Below are positions 25,101 through 33,080 of a DNA stretch of 64,000 bases, piece by piece. Every line of letters starts with the position of its first letter. The first letter of the stretch is position 1. The stretch covers positions 1 through 64,000 of the forward strand of contig DAIPBO010000011.1 in the NCBI GenBank assembly GCA_036774405.1, given 5' to 3'. A program made the position numbers and the translations under genes. The notes below the pieces were generated by a model. It was given only the letters and a program-made list of their open reading frames with translations. It was not told the origin of the DNA and did not search any database. Source of the DNA: JAAYDS01 sp012729155 (GTDB lineage: Bacteria > Chloroflexota > Anaerolineae > UBA1429).

Positions 25101-26762
25101 GTGACCAGATTGCTGACTGCTGAACAGATGCGCGCGCTCGAACGCACCGCCAACGCCGCTGGGCTGGCCTACGCAGAGATGATGGAGCGAGCCGGCCTTG
25201 CCGTGGCCACAGCAGTGCAAGAGCTTTGCCCCGAGGGACACTGCAGCGTGCTGGTGTTGGTCGGGCCTGGCAAGAACGGCGGTGACGGGCTGGTTGCTGC
25301 GTGCTACCTTGAGGAGTGGAACATCGCCGTCAAGGTCTACATCTGGCGGCGCGACACTGAGCCTGACCCAATCCTCGAACGCGTGCAGGCACTCGGTATT
25401 CCCACGGTTTGGCAGGAGCAGGATAAGCAGCTTGAGCGCTTGCACGCGCTGGCCGCCTCGTGCGATGTGGTGGTCGATGCCCTGCTGGGCACGGGGGCCA
25501 GTGGCCCGCTGCGTGGCAACCTGCCTGCGCTGCTGGGCGTGGTGCGCGGCGAGATCGCCGCCCGTAAATCGCGTCCATCGATGCAGTCGCTCTTGCCCTC
25601 TCCCGAGTCTCGACCATATCGGCGCCCCAAAGTCATCGCTGTCGACCTGCCTTCGGGGCTCAATGCCGATTCGGGCGAGATCTCTCCTGAGGCGTTGCGC
25701 GCAGACGTCACAGTGACGTTCGCCCATGCCAAGCAAGGGTTGCTGAGCCCACCGGGCGCCGAGTATGCAGGACAGGTAGTGGTGGCCGACATCGGTATCG
25801 CCGCCGATCTGGCGCCGAGTGGTGCGCCCAACCTCATTACCGCTGCCACTGTAGCTGCGTTGCTGCCACCACGCCCATCTACGGGGCACAAAGGCTCGTT
25901 TGGCAGCGTGATGGTGCTGGGCGGCTCGAGCAACTATGTGGGAGCGCCATGCCTCGCCGCCCGGGCGGCCTACCGAGCTGGAGCGGGGCTCGTGACACTG
26001 GCCACCCCAGCGGCGATCCATTCCACAGTCGCTGGCCTGTTGCCCGAAGCCACTCATCTGCTCTTACCCCATAGCCTGGGGGCACTGGTCAGCGATGCGC
26101 TCGATGTGATCGGTCCTGAGTTCACTCGCTATCAGGCGCTTCTAGTGGGCCCAGGCTTGGGCCGCGATCCGCACACCAGAGAGTTGCTGACCACCTTGCT
26201 TGCAGGCCAGCGCAGCCCCGCCCATCGCGAGATTGGCTTTGTGCCCCGCCTTGAGCTTGTGCTGCGCTACAAGCTGCCCCCTCTGATTATCGATGCCGAT
26301 GGGCTCAACCTGCTGGCCGAGCTCCCCGATAGCCTCAAGGGCCTGCCCGCCGGCACCATCCTCACACCGCATCCTGGCGAGATGGCACGTCTGCTGGGTA
26401 CGAGCGTGTCAGCGGTGAATGCCGATCGGCTGTCTTGCGCTCGAGAGGCGGCCCTAGCCTGGAGCTGCACGGTGATTCTCAAAGGAGCCTATACGGTGGT
26501 GGCCGATGCCAACGGCGACGTCTGGGTCAACCCGATGGCAAACGCGGCACTGGCAACAGCAGGCAGCGGTGATGTGCTGGCGGGTGCCATCGCCGGGCTG
26601 CGAGCCCAGGGCTGCGACAGCCTGCAGGCTGCACTGGCAGGGGTCTATCTGCACGGCTTGACGGGCATGCTTTGGTCTCTGCGCCAAGGCGATGCCGGCT
26701 TACTGGCCTGCGAGCTGTGCGATCTGCTGCCCAGGGCGCGCCAACGCCTCGAGAACGGCTAG
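25101..26762 (+). CDS. nnr: Bifunctional NAD(P)H-hydrate epimerase / ADP-dependent NAD(P)H-hydrate dehydratase
   Basis: Repairs hydrated NADH and NADPH. 553 residues. The N-terminal YjeF_N epimerase domain starts LLTAEQMRALERTANAAGLA and has VGPGKNGGDGLVAACYL; it carries an extra loop of about 20 residues (near residues 150-175) before KVIAVDLPSGLNADSG. The C-terminal ribokinase-like dehydratase domain has KGSFGSVMVLGGSSNYVGAP, LTPHPGEMARLLG and the anion-hole motif ATAGSGDVLAGAIAGL. I chose GTG 25101, 5 nt after GGAGG; ATG 25089 overlaps that site. It is divergent from the amidohydrolase and close to the nad genes. Confidence 0.93.
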   Translation: MTRLLTAEQMRALERTANAAGLAYAEMMERAGLAVATAVQELCPEGHCSVLVLVGPGKNGGDGLVAACYLEEWNIAVKVYIWRRDTEPDPILERVQALGIPTVWQEQDKQLERLHALAASCDVVVDALLGTGASGPLRGNLPALLGVVRGEIAARKSRPSMQSLLPSPESRPYRRPKVIAVDLPSGLNADSGEISPEALRADVTVTFAHAKQGLLSPPGAEYAGQVVVADIGIAADLAPSGAPNLITAATVAALLPPRPSTGHKGSFGSVMVLGGSSNYVGAPCLAARAAYRAGAGLVTLATPAAIHSTVAGLLPEATHLLLPHSLGALVSDALDVIGPEFTRYQALLVGPGLGRDPHTRELLTTLLAGQRSPAHREIGFVPRLELVLRYKLPPLIIDADGLNLLAELPDSLKGLPAGTILTPHPGEMARLLGTSVSAVNADRLSCAREAALAWSCTVILKGAYTVVADANGDVWVNPMANAALATAGSGDVLAGAIAGLRAQGCDSLQAALAGVYLHGLTGMLWSLRQGDAGLLACELCDLLPRARQRLENG

Positions 26763-26765
26763 AAC

Positions 26766-26799
26766 AAAGGGGGCTGCCTTGTTCTGGGCAGCCCCCTTT
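26766..26799. terminator. Bidirectional terminator after the NAD(P)H-hydrate repair gene
   Basis: AAAGGGGGCTGCC (26766-26778) pairs with GGCAGCCCCCTTT (26787-26799), with A and T tracts at opposite ends. It separates the plus-strand gene from the convergent minus-strand operon ending at 26821. Confidence 0.8.
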
Positions 26800-26820
26800 A
26801 TGTCTTGATACCCTGAACTA

Positions 26821-27177
26821 CTAGGCGTCAATCTCACCCAGATCGATCGTCTCTTCATGCTCGCCGCTGCCCAGGTGAGTCAGCAACTCGTCTTTTTTGC
26901 GCGCCGCTGCACGCCGGCCCTCATCCACCGCTTGCTGAAAGCGCTCGCGCTGCTCTTCTAGAACGGCGCGGCCCTTGGAAGTCACATCCTCGGCGAACCT
27001 GGCCGGATCACTCTTGATGTCTTGCGCCAGGTGTTGCAGCTCAATACCCTTTTCCTTGATCTGCTCGCGCACTTCCTGGCCTCGCTCGGGCGCAAAGAGC
27101 AGCGCCACAGCCGCGCCGACAAAAGCGCCGAAAAAGAACCCCGCCAGAAAGTCTCCCGAACCACCTCGATCGCTCAT
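26821..27177 (-). CDS. YtxH-like small envelope protein
   Basis: 118 residues. A glycine- and phenylalanine-rich transmembrane segment (DFLAGFFFGAFVGAAVALLF, residues 9-28) is followed by APERGQEVREQIKEKG, the YtxH/DUF signature, and then a long charged helix rich in Glu, Arg and Lys. Such proteins are small membrane-anchored proteins often linked with stress, but the molecular role is unknown. ATG 27177 follows AAGGAGG. It is the last gene of a long minus-strand series; the next gene upstream has a similar helix after its membrane segment. Confidence 0.75.
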   Translation of the reverse strand: MSDRGGSGDFLAGFFFGAFVGAAVALLFAPERGQEVREQIKEKGIELQHLAQDIKSDPARFAEDVTSKGRAVLEEQRERFQQAVDEGRRAAARKKDELLTHLGSGEHEETIDLGEIDA

Positions 27178-27204
27178 TGTCTGCCTCCTTGAGGTTGGCC
27201 AGTA

Positions 27205-27531
27205 TCACAAACCTTTAGGCCCGTCGCCATCGCTTGGCCGCTGTTTGCTCCTAAAGAACAGAAACGTCTCCAGAGCCTGATGAGCCCCTGCCATCCAGCT
27301 TTGCACGCGAACCAGCGGCGACACAATCGTATCGGTCACCAACTCGACCGTACCCTGTACGCGCTTGGCTGTGCCGCCTGCCGAGTCGAGCATGGGCTGC
27401 ACCTCTTCGCGTAGCATACGGACGAGGGCGCGCAGTTGCAGCAGCATCACCGCCAGCAAGACGCCAATGACCAGCGACTCGACGGCCAGCAGCACAATGG
27501 CAATGTCGCGGACCACGGCTAGCGCTCCCAC
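27205..27531 (-). CDS. Small membrane protein with amphipathic tail (DUF948-like)
   Basis: 108 residues from GTG 27531, which follows GGGAGG by 5 nt; a longer frame to 27594 lacks a ribosome site. Residues about 8-30 form one membrane helix (DIAIVLLAVESLVIGVLLAV), then an amphipathic segment LLQLRALVRMLREEVQPMLD resembles DUF948/YtxG proteins, whose genes often neighbour ytxH as here. Function unknown; it may form a complex with the YtxH-like protein encoded 27 bp downstream. Confidence 0.62.
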   Translation of the reverse strand: MGALAVVRDIAIVLLAVESLVIGVLLAVMLLQLRALVRMLREEVQPMLDSAGGTAKRVQGTVELVTDTIVSPLVRVQSWMAGAHQALETFLFFRSKQRPSDGDGPKGL

Positions 27532-27568
27532 TTTCGCCTCCCGAGATGCCTGCCTACGCACCAAAAGT

Positions 27569-27826
27569 TTAGCACAGGCGTAATAGACGTGCAATCAACA
27601 GGCCGAGCCAACTCCCCAACGAGCCGAACAAGAGTTGCACCTCGCCAAAGCGCAGCAGGTGGGCGTCTGCGGCGTTGCCCACCAGTTGGCCTAGGCCGAA
27701 CCCGGCTAGCGCGACTGCCCAGACCAGCAGCACCTCAATGGCGCGCCGCCCGCGCAGCAGATGATAAAGGCCAGCCCAAAGGGTGGCCACGGTCGCGCCC
27801 AATAGAAACGCGGGGGCTGCCAGCAT
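27569..27826 (-). CDS. Small hydrophobic membrane protein of unknown function
   Basis: 85 residues with three likely transmembrane helices (about 1-20, 30-50 and 62-82), joined by short arginine-rich loops such as LLRGRRAIE, and LLRLC at the end. No catalytic motif is visible and I do not recognise the family. It is read as real because it keeps the operon direction, has a clean hydrophobic pattern and sits 22 bp from mnmA. Confidence 0.6.
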   Translation of the reverse strand: MLAAPAFLLGATVATLWAGLYHLLRGRRAIEVLLVWAVALAGFGLGQLVGNAADAHLLRFGEVQLLFGSLGSWLGLLIARLLRLC

Positions 27827-27848
27827 ATGCGCCTCGCTCTATCTTGCG

Positions 27849-28907
27849 TTAGTCATCGAGCGCGCACCGTATGGTGCCACCACCGATGACCTGTGTCCCA
27901 TTGTACATCACAACGGCCTGCCCTGGCGCAATATCGCGTAACGGCCTCTCGAACTCGATGCGTGCCACGCGCTCGCCCTGATCGACAAGTCTACACGCAA
28001 CAGGCCGCGCCCGATAGCGAATCTTGGCCTGCAGCGGCACATCCGCCGGCGGGGGCGCCCCCGCCACGTAGGTGATATCATCGGCCAACAGAGCTCGCTG
28101 CCCCAGCGCGGCAGCAGGGCCGACCACCAGCGCATTACGCGCCGCATCGAGCCGCAACACATAGAGCGGCTCCCCGGCCGAGATGCCCAGCCCTTCGCGC
28201 TGGCCTACCGTGTAGAGGGCAAGCCCACCATGCTCGCCCAGCCTATGCCCGTCAAGATCTTGGATCGGGCCGGGGCGCAACAGGTTGGGCGCATGCTCGC
28301 GGAAAAAGCGGCGATAGTTGCCATCTGAGATAAAGCAGACATCCTGACTCTCGGCGCGCTCGGCCACTGGCAGGCCCAACGCGCGAGCATGGGCGACCAC
28401 GTCGACCTTGCGCCAGCCTCCTAACGGCAAGATCATCCGTGCCAGCTGCCGTTGCCCTAGCATGTAGAGAAAGTACGACTGGTCTTTGGAGGCATCGACG
28501 CCAGCGTGTAACCGCAGCTTCTTACTGCCCAACTTGATGCGCGCATAGTGGCCTGTGGCCAGGCGCTCACCGTGCTCAACAGCGCGATCAAGCAGCAGCC
28601 CGAACTTGAGGTCGCGATTGCAGATGATGCAGGGGTTGGGCGTACGGCCAGCTGCATAATCAGCAGTAAACCGTTGCACCACTGACTGACGGAATACCTC
28701 AACGAGATCGATAACCTCGTGCGCAATACCCAGATGCTGACACACTGCACGAGCAGCAGAGGCGACTTCCTGGTCATCCCCGCCCTCGCGCCAGAAGCGC
28801 GCCGTCACACCGCGCACCCGATAGCCAGCCTCAAGCAACAGAGCCGCCGTCACCGCACTATCCACGCCGCCACTCATGGCCACGGCGACTCGCTCAGCTG
28901 CGCTCAC
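27849..28907 (-). CDS. mnmA: tRNA-specific 2-thiouridylase
   Basis: Adds sulfur to U34 of tRNA-Lys, -Glu and -Gln wobble positions, using sulfur relayed from a cysteine desulfurase. 352 residues. PP-loop motif VAVAMSGGVDSAVTAALL for ATP, catalytic cysteines C93 in NPCIICNRDLKF and C191 in SQDVCFISDGNYR, and the family loop ATGHYARI. The GTG start overlaps the iscU-like stop codon (GTGA), indicating translational coupling. iscS and iscU upstream in the same operon would supply the sulfur. Confidence 0.94.
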   Translation of the reverse strand: MSAAERVAVAMSGGVDSAVTAALLLEAGYRVRGVTARFWREGGDDQEVASAARAVCQHLGIAHEVIDLVEVFRQSVVQRFTADYAAGRTPNPCIICNRDLKFGLLLDRAVEHGERLATGHYARIKLGSKKLRLHAGVDASKDQSYFLYMLGQRQLARMILPLGGWRKVDVVAHARALGLPVAERAESQDVCFISDGNYRRFFREHAPNLLRPGPIQDLDGHRLGEHGGLALYTVGQREGLGISAGEPLYVLRLDAARNALVVGPAAALGQRALLADDITYVAGAPPPADVPLQAKIRYRARPVACRLVDQGERVARIEFERPLRDIAPGQAVVMYNGTQVIGGGTIRCALDD

Positions 28908-29305
28908 GCCGTGGGCTGGCCCGCCTCGGCCAGGCGCGCCTCGGGGTGCTTGGCATAGTAATCTTCGATGGCCTTGTGCAACGCCGTCACGGCCAACAGT
29001 GAGCAGTGAACTTTGGCTTCAGGCAAGCCCAACTCGCGCGAAACATCCTCGTCGGTCATCGCCTCGGCGTAGGCGAGAGGCTTGCCCAGTACCAACTCGC
29101 TGGTGAACGAGCTAGAGGCAATGGCTGCCGCACAGCCAAAGGTGCGGAATTTGACGTCGGCGATAGCGCCCTCTCGCACCCTGAGATAGATCTCCATCAT
29201 ATCACCACAGGCCGAGCTCTGTACCTCGGCAAAGCCATCGGGATCTTCCAGGGTGCCCACATTGCGGGGATTGGAAAAGTGCTCTAGCACGATCTCTTTG
29301 TACAT
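28904..29305 (-). CDS. iscU: Iron-sulfur cluster scaffold protein, IscU/NifU N-terminal type
   Basis: 133-residue scaffold on which [2Fe-2S] clusters are assembled. Three ligand cysteines are present: C33 in SSACGDMMEIYL, C58 in FRTFGCAAAIASSS and C101 in KVHCSLLAVTAL, with the usual spacing. The N-terminus YKEIVLEHFSNPRNVG is typical. ATG 29305 follows GGAGGG; an upstream ATG (29320) is possible. It lies between iscS (22-bp gap) and mnmA (4-bp overlap). Confidence 0.92.
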   Translation of the reverse strand: MYKEIVLEHFSNPRNVGTLEDPDGFAEVQSSACGDMMEIYLRVREGAIADVKFRTFGCAAAIASSSFTSELVLGKPLAYAEAMTDEDVSRELGLPEAKVHCSLLAVTALHKAIEDYYAKHPEARLAEAGQPTA

Positions 29306-29327
29306 GCGCCCTCCAGACATGTTGGGT

Positions 29328-30515
29328 TCAATGCGCCTTTGCCGGCTGATAGTATGGAGACAACGCCCGCAGGCGCGCAACAATACCAGGCAAGGCTTCT
29401 AGCAAACGATCGATGGTCTCAGGCGTCGTGCTGCGCCCCATCGAAAAGCGCAGCGCGCTCAACGCCAGGCGACCCTGGACGCCCATAGCCGACAGCACAT
29501 GCGACGCGGCCGCCTCGCTCGAAGCACAGGCTGAGCCCGTGCTGCAGGCGATATTGTTCATGTCAAGATGCAGTTGCGCCGCCTCACCGTCGATGCCATC
29601 GAACACGAAACTGGCCAACCCTGGCAGTCTCTGTGCCGGGTGCCCCGTCAGATATGCCTGAGGTATCGCAGCTAGCACGCCGTCGATGAGCCGGTCGCGC
29701 AGTGTCGCGAGGCGCTGGGCCTCACTGAGCTGCTCGGCACAGGCCAACTCGAGGGCCGTGGCCAACCCTACGATGTAGGGTACATTCTCGGTGCCGGCCC
29801 GCAGACCAAACTCCTGGCTGCCTCCCGTCTGTTGGGGCTGACAGAGCACGCCATCGCGGACGTAGAGCGCACCGACGCCCTTGGGCGCATAGAACTTGTG
29901 GCCCGAGATCGAGAGCAGGTCGACCTGCAACGCCTGTACATCGATGGGCAGATGCCCCGCCGCCTGCACCGCATCACTATGCAGCAGCACGCCGTGCTCT
30001 CGAGCGATGGCACCGATCTCAGCCAGAGGCTGGATGGTGCCCACCTCGTTGTTGGCATAGATGATTGAAGCAAGCACCGTATCGGGCCGAATGGCAGCGG
30101 CCACGCTCGCGGGATCAACCATGCCATAGCGGTCTACCGGTAGATAGGTGACCTCATAACCATACTCACGCTCAAGTTGCTGACAGGTATGGCTGACAGC
30201 ATGGTGCTCTACCATGCTGGTGATGATATGTTGCCCCTTGCCGCGCAGGGCCTGGGCCACGCCACGGATGGCCAGATTGTCGCTCTCGCTACCACAGCTG
30301 GTGAATATGATCTCTGGAGGCTTGGCCGCGTTCAGCAGCTCTGCCACCAGAGCGCGCGCCGAAGAGACGGCTTGCAGCGCTTCCATGCCCAGGCTATAGC
30401 GGCTAGAGGGATTGCCATATCCCCCTTGAAAGTAGGGCAGCATTGCATCGAGGACTCTAGCATCCACTGGTGTCGTCGCTGCATGATCAAGATAGAGCAG
30501 GTCGTCGTCTGGCAT
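29328..30515 (-). CDS. iscS: Cysteine desulfurase, IscS/NifS type
   Basis: PLP enzyme releasing sulfur from cysteine as an enzyme-bound persulfide for Fe-S clusters and tRNA thiolation. 395 residues. YLDHAATTPVDARVLDAMLP opens the protein; the PLP lysine is K207 in SGHKFYAPKGVGALYV, and the persulfide cysteine is C330 in CSTGSACASSEA. Start ATG 30515 follows GAGAGGG; the longer frame would overlap cysE. It is 10 bp downstream of cysE, which makes its substrate precursor. Confidence 0.94.
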   Translation of the reverse strand: MPDDDLLYLDHAATTPVDARVLDAMLPYFQGGYGNPSSRYSLGMEALQAVSSARALVAELLNAAKPPEIIFTSCGSESDNLAIRGVAQALRGKGQHIITSMVEHHAVSHTCQQLEREYGYEVTYLPVDRYGMVDPASVAAAIRPDTVLASIIYANNEVGTIQPLAEIGAIAREHGVLLHSDAVQAAGHLPIDVQALQVDLLSISGHKFYAPKGVGALYVRDGVLCQPQQTGGSQEFGLRAGTENVPYIVGLATALELACAEQLSEAQRLATLRDRLIDGVLAAIPQAYLTGHPAQRLPGLASFVFDGIDGEAAQLHLDMNNIACSTGSACASSEAAASHVLSAMGVQGRLALSALRFSMGRSTTPETIDRLLEALPGIVARLRALSPYYQPAKAH

Positions 30516-30525
30516 GGGGCCCTCT

Positions 30526-31218
30526 CTAGCGCTCGATGACCGGCTGCGGGTCACCGGCGGGCATCTGCTCGCGAAGCTGCGCCTGCAGCTCGGCGACAGT
30601 CGTGGCGAGTTCATTGATACGAGCGTTCATCTGCCGGCAGTTCTCGGCGATGGGATCGGGATAGTTCGCATGGTCGAGCATGCCGCAATGGTCGCGCGAC
30701 ACACTGGGTCCCCGCACCAGCCGTGCTGGTACGCCCACAGCAGTGCTATCGGCCGGCACAGGCTTGACGACTATGGCGCCAGAACCGATACGGGCCCTGT
30801 CGCCGATCTCGATGGCCCCGAGCACCACAGCGTTGGCACCAATAACGACCTCATTGCCCACCGTTGGGTGCCGCTTGCCCTTTTCGAGAGAGACGCCACC
30901 GAGCACCGCGCCCTGATACATGAGCACATCGTCGCCGATCTCGGCCGTCTCACCGATGACCACGCCCATGCCATGGTCGATGAAAAGGCGCCGGCCAATT
31001 CTGGCGGCGGGGTGGATCTCGATGCCAGTAGCGCGTCGTGTAATGTGCGAGAGTAGCCGTGCCAGCAGGCGTAGCCGGCGGTTCCACAAAGAGTGGGCCA
31101 CACGATGCGACCATACAGCCCACAGACCAGGGTAGCAGGTCAGCACCTCGAGCCAGCTACGCGCAGCAGGGTCCTCGTGAAAGATGGTTTGGACGTCTTC
31201 CTTCAGTAATGCGAACAC
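30526..31218 (-). CDS. cysE: Serine O-acetyltransferase
   Basis: Makes O-acetylserine from serine and acetyl-CoA, the precursor of cysteine. 230 residues. An alpha-helical N-terminal domain is followed by left-handed beta-helix hexapeptide repeats with GIEIHPAARIGRRLFIDHGM, GVVIGETAEIGDDVLMYQGA and GGVSLEKGKRHPTVGN. The C-terminal part has a short coiled helix (about residues 195-220). Start is GTG 31218 with GGAG just upstream. No cysteine synthase gene is next to it in this window. Confidence 0.93.
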   Translation of the reverse strand: MFALLKEDVQTIFHEDPAARSWLEVLTCYPGLWAVWSHRVAHSLWNRRLRLLARLLSHITRRATGIEIHPAARIGRRLFIDHGMGVVIGETAEIGDDVLMYQGAVLGGVSLEKGKRHPTVGNEVVIGANAVVLGAIEIGDRARIGSGAIVVKPVPADSTAVGVPARLVRGPSVSRDHCGMLDHANYPDPIAENCRQMNARINELATTVAELQAQLREQMPAGDPQPVIER

Positions 31219-31241
31219 TGCGCTCCTATCGAACTAGCGAT

Positions 31242-31643
31242 TCAGGCGATTACGCTGGCCAGGGTGGTCTGGCCCAGGGTATCGGAGAGGCAGTCGCGCA
31301 CCGTGGTCATCACATCGCGTGTGGCGCACACCGGCTCTCGGTCACAGCGAGAACCATCGGGGCAGACGCAGTCGACAGTCAACAGGTTGCCCTCGACCGC
31401 GACAAACACATCGCTGACACTGATCTCGGCGGGGGGGCGTGTCAACATATAGCCACCACGCGCCCCGCGCACGCTAGAGAGTAGTCCCGCGTCGCGCAGA
31501 GACGCTGCCACGCGTTCAAGATAGGGCAGCGACAGCCCCTGCGTCTCGGCCACCTCGTTCAGGGCGATGGGCCCCTCACCATAGCGTCTGGCCAGTTCGA
31601 CCATGGCTCGCAAGCCGGTGCGTTCTCGGGCAGATAGTCTCAT
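31242..31643 (-). CDS. Rrf2-family transcriptional regulator, IscR-like
   Basis: 133-residue winged-helix regulator. The helix-turn-helix lies about residues 26-60 (ALNEVAETQGLSLPYLERVA), followed by VRGARGGYMLTRP, the Rrf2 wing. Cysteines C94, C100 and C106 keep the same 6+6 spacing as the [2Fe-2S] ligands of IscR, with an extra C92, so it probably senses Fe-S status; a CymR-type role in cysteine metabolism is the alternative. It is the first gene of the cysE-iscS-iscU-mnmA operon, and a palindrome over its own promoter suggests autoregulation. Confidence 0.88.
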   Translation of the reverse strand: MRLSARERTGLRAMVELARRYGEGPIALNEVAETQGLSLPYLERVAASLRDAGLLSSVRGARGGYMLTRPPAEISVSDVFVAVEGNLLTVDCVCPDGSRCDREPVCATRDVMTTVRDCLSDTLGQTTLASVIA

Positions 31644-31648
31644 AGATA

Positions 31649-31672
31649 AATCCCTACCAAAAGGTAGGGATT
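31649..31672. promoter_or_regulatory. Perfect palindromic operator at the Rrf2/isc promoter
   Basis: AATCCCTACC, four A, GGTAGGGATT: a perfect 10-4-10 inverted repeat. It ends 5 bp from the start codon of the Rrf2 gene and covers the expected transcription start. The half site is similar in size and A/T-flanked shape to Rrf2-family operators, so the adjacent regulator is the likely ligand. Confidence 0.75.
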
Positions 31673-31700
31673 AGTATATGGATGGCCCTTGCGCTGTCAA
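31673..31700 (-). promoter_or_regulatory. Sigma70-like promoter of the rrf2-cysE-isc-mnmA operon
   Basis: Minus-strand -35 TTGACA (31700-31695) and -10 TATACT (31678-31673) with a 16-bp spacer. The palindrome at 31649-31672 directly follows the -10 box. Confidence 0.75.
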
Positions 31701-31703
31701 AAT

Positions 31704-31730
31704 GGGGTCAACGCCAGTTGCGTTGACCCC
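31704..31730 (-). terminator. Terminator after the BioD-like gene
   Basis: GGGGTCAACGC (31704-31714) and GCGTTGACCCC (31720-31730) form an 11-bp perfect stem with a 5-nt loop. On the minus strand it is followed by ATTTTG. Its end is only 3 bp from the -35 box of the next minus-strand promoter. Confidence 0.7.
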
Positions 31731-31768
31731 ATCGCCGTCGCAGATTCGCTAGGCTCCGCGGCCCCCGA

Positions 31769-32998
31769 CTATTCGAGACGGACGATGTTCTGCTTGTACA
31801 CCTCGGCGATCAGATCGCGCTTGTAGACGTCGTAGGGCTGCATCTTGACCGAGAGGTGCTCGATGCGCTGGATCACCTCGGCGGTGTCATAGTCCAGCGC
31901 GATGGTGGGCAGATCTTGCACAGTCAAAAGCTCGTTGTAGACCTGCTGCGAAAGGCCGCCCACCTGGCGACAAGAGAGGATCAGCCCCGAGAGGCCCGTG
32001 CCGTGTTGCGACAGCAAACGTTGATGATGCATGACCACTGACAGCACGCTATCGTTGGCATTGATGCCTGCCACCACCATATCACCCGGCAACACAAACC
32101 GCTCGTAGCCGTAGCGCAGGTTGATCACCTTGACGTCTTTGACCAGACGACTCGCCTGAGAGTTAAAGTCAGGCGGCGCGATGAGTTGTACGTTGCTGCC
32201 ACGCTCACCTGCAAAGTCCTCGACGATCAGCCGCATGGTAGGCAGCGCCAGCTCAGAGATGGTGGGCACATAGCCGATGATGGGCGGCACCGGCTGCGAA
32301 CACATACAGCGGCCGTAGAGTGGGACAAAGATACGGTCATAGTATGTCTCGAGATAGTGGCGGATCTTATCCACCTTGTCGGGAATGACGCCATTGATCA
32401 CCAGGCCATCGATACGGGTGCCCATATTGCCCATGGCCATCAGATAGGGCCATACTTCATCGATGGTACTGCCGATACCACCCTCCGTCACCAGGATGAC
32501 AAAGACGGGCACTCCGATGCTGCGCAACATGTTGATCACGTCAGCGTTAGAGACACCAGCGACCGACCCCACGCCAGGCTGACCGGTGCCCTCGACCACC
32601 ACGACGCGTTTGCCCGCGGCAACGCGCTCGTAGGCCTCTCTGATCTTGAGCATCAACGCCTGCTGCCCCTCGATGGGATCTCCCTTGCTGGCCTCATCGA
32701 TAAAGTTAGCGGTCAGACCTCCCCGCCAGATGACGGGGCTAATATACTCGTACCCGGGGTTGTCGGTGTTCATCAGCGAGGTGATCACGACGGCGTCTTT
32801 GTCGGCCTCGATATGCTCGCCGTTCTCCAAATCAACGGTCAACGTCTGCTGGCCCACCGGCTTGATGTAGCCGATCTCCTCGAGTTGGTAGCCTTGCTCG
32901 GGCGAGAGCAGCTTGCCGATGATCCCCAGGCTGGTGATCGTCTTGCCGACGTTCCGCGCCGTCCCCAATACCACGATCGTTCGCGGATAGCTGGTCAT
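31769..32998 (-). CDS. BioD-like P-loop protein with DRTGG-type C-terminal domain
   Basis: 409 residues resembling the N-terminal, BioD-like part of long phosphotransacetylases, but without the catalytic Pta domain. The P-loop is VLGTARNVGKTITSLGI (residues 11-27), with VVVVEGTGQPGVGSVAGVSN and FVILVTEGGIGSTIDEVWPY as later nucleotide-fold strands. From about residue 290 a DRTGG-like domain (FVLPGDMVVAGINANDSVLS) follows. In Pta enzymes these domains are regulatory nucleotide or metabolite sensors. It sits in a minus-strand series with a CoA-transferase, an organic-acid transporter and acs, so a role in sensing or control of acetyl-CoA/acetate flux is plausible. Exact activity unknown. Confidence 0.72.
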   Translation of the reverse strand: MTSYPRTIVVLGTARNVGKTITSLGIIGKLLSPEQGYQLEEIGYIKPVGQQTLTVDLENGEHIEADKDAVVITSLMNTDNPGYEYISPVIWRGGLTANFIDEASKGDPIEGQQALMLKIREAYERVAAGKRVVVVEGTGQPGVGSVAGVSNADVINMLRSIGVPVFVILVTEGGIGSTIDEVWPYLMAMGNMGTRIDGLVINGVIPDKVDKIRHYLETYYDRIFVPLYGRCMCSQPVPPIIGYVPTISELALPTMRLIVEDFAGERGSNVQLIAPPDFNSQASRLVKDVKVINLRYGYERFVLPGDMVVAGINANDSVLSVVMHHQRLLSQHGTGLSGLILSCRQVGGLSQQVYNELLTVQDLPTIALDYDTAEVIQRIEHLSVKMQPYDVYKRDLIAEVYKQNIVRLE

Positions 32999-33080
32999 GC
33001 TAGCTCCTTGGCGCCAGGCCGAGGCGCCGCGCTGCCTTGTTACACTCTGCTAAAACACCCTGGCAGCCTCCAGGGAACGC

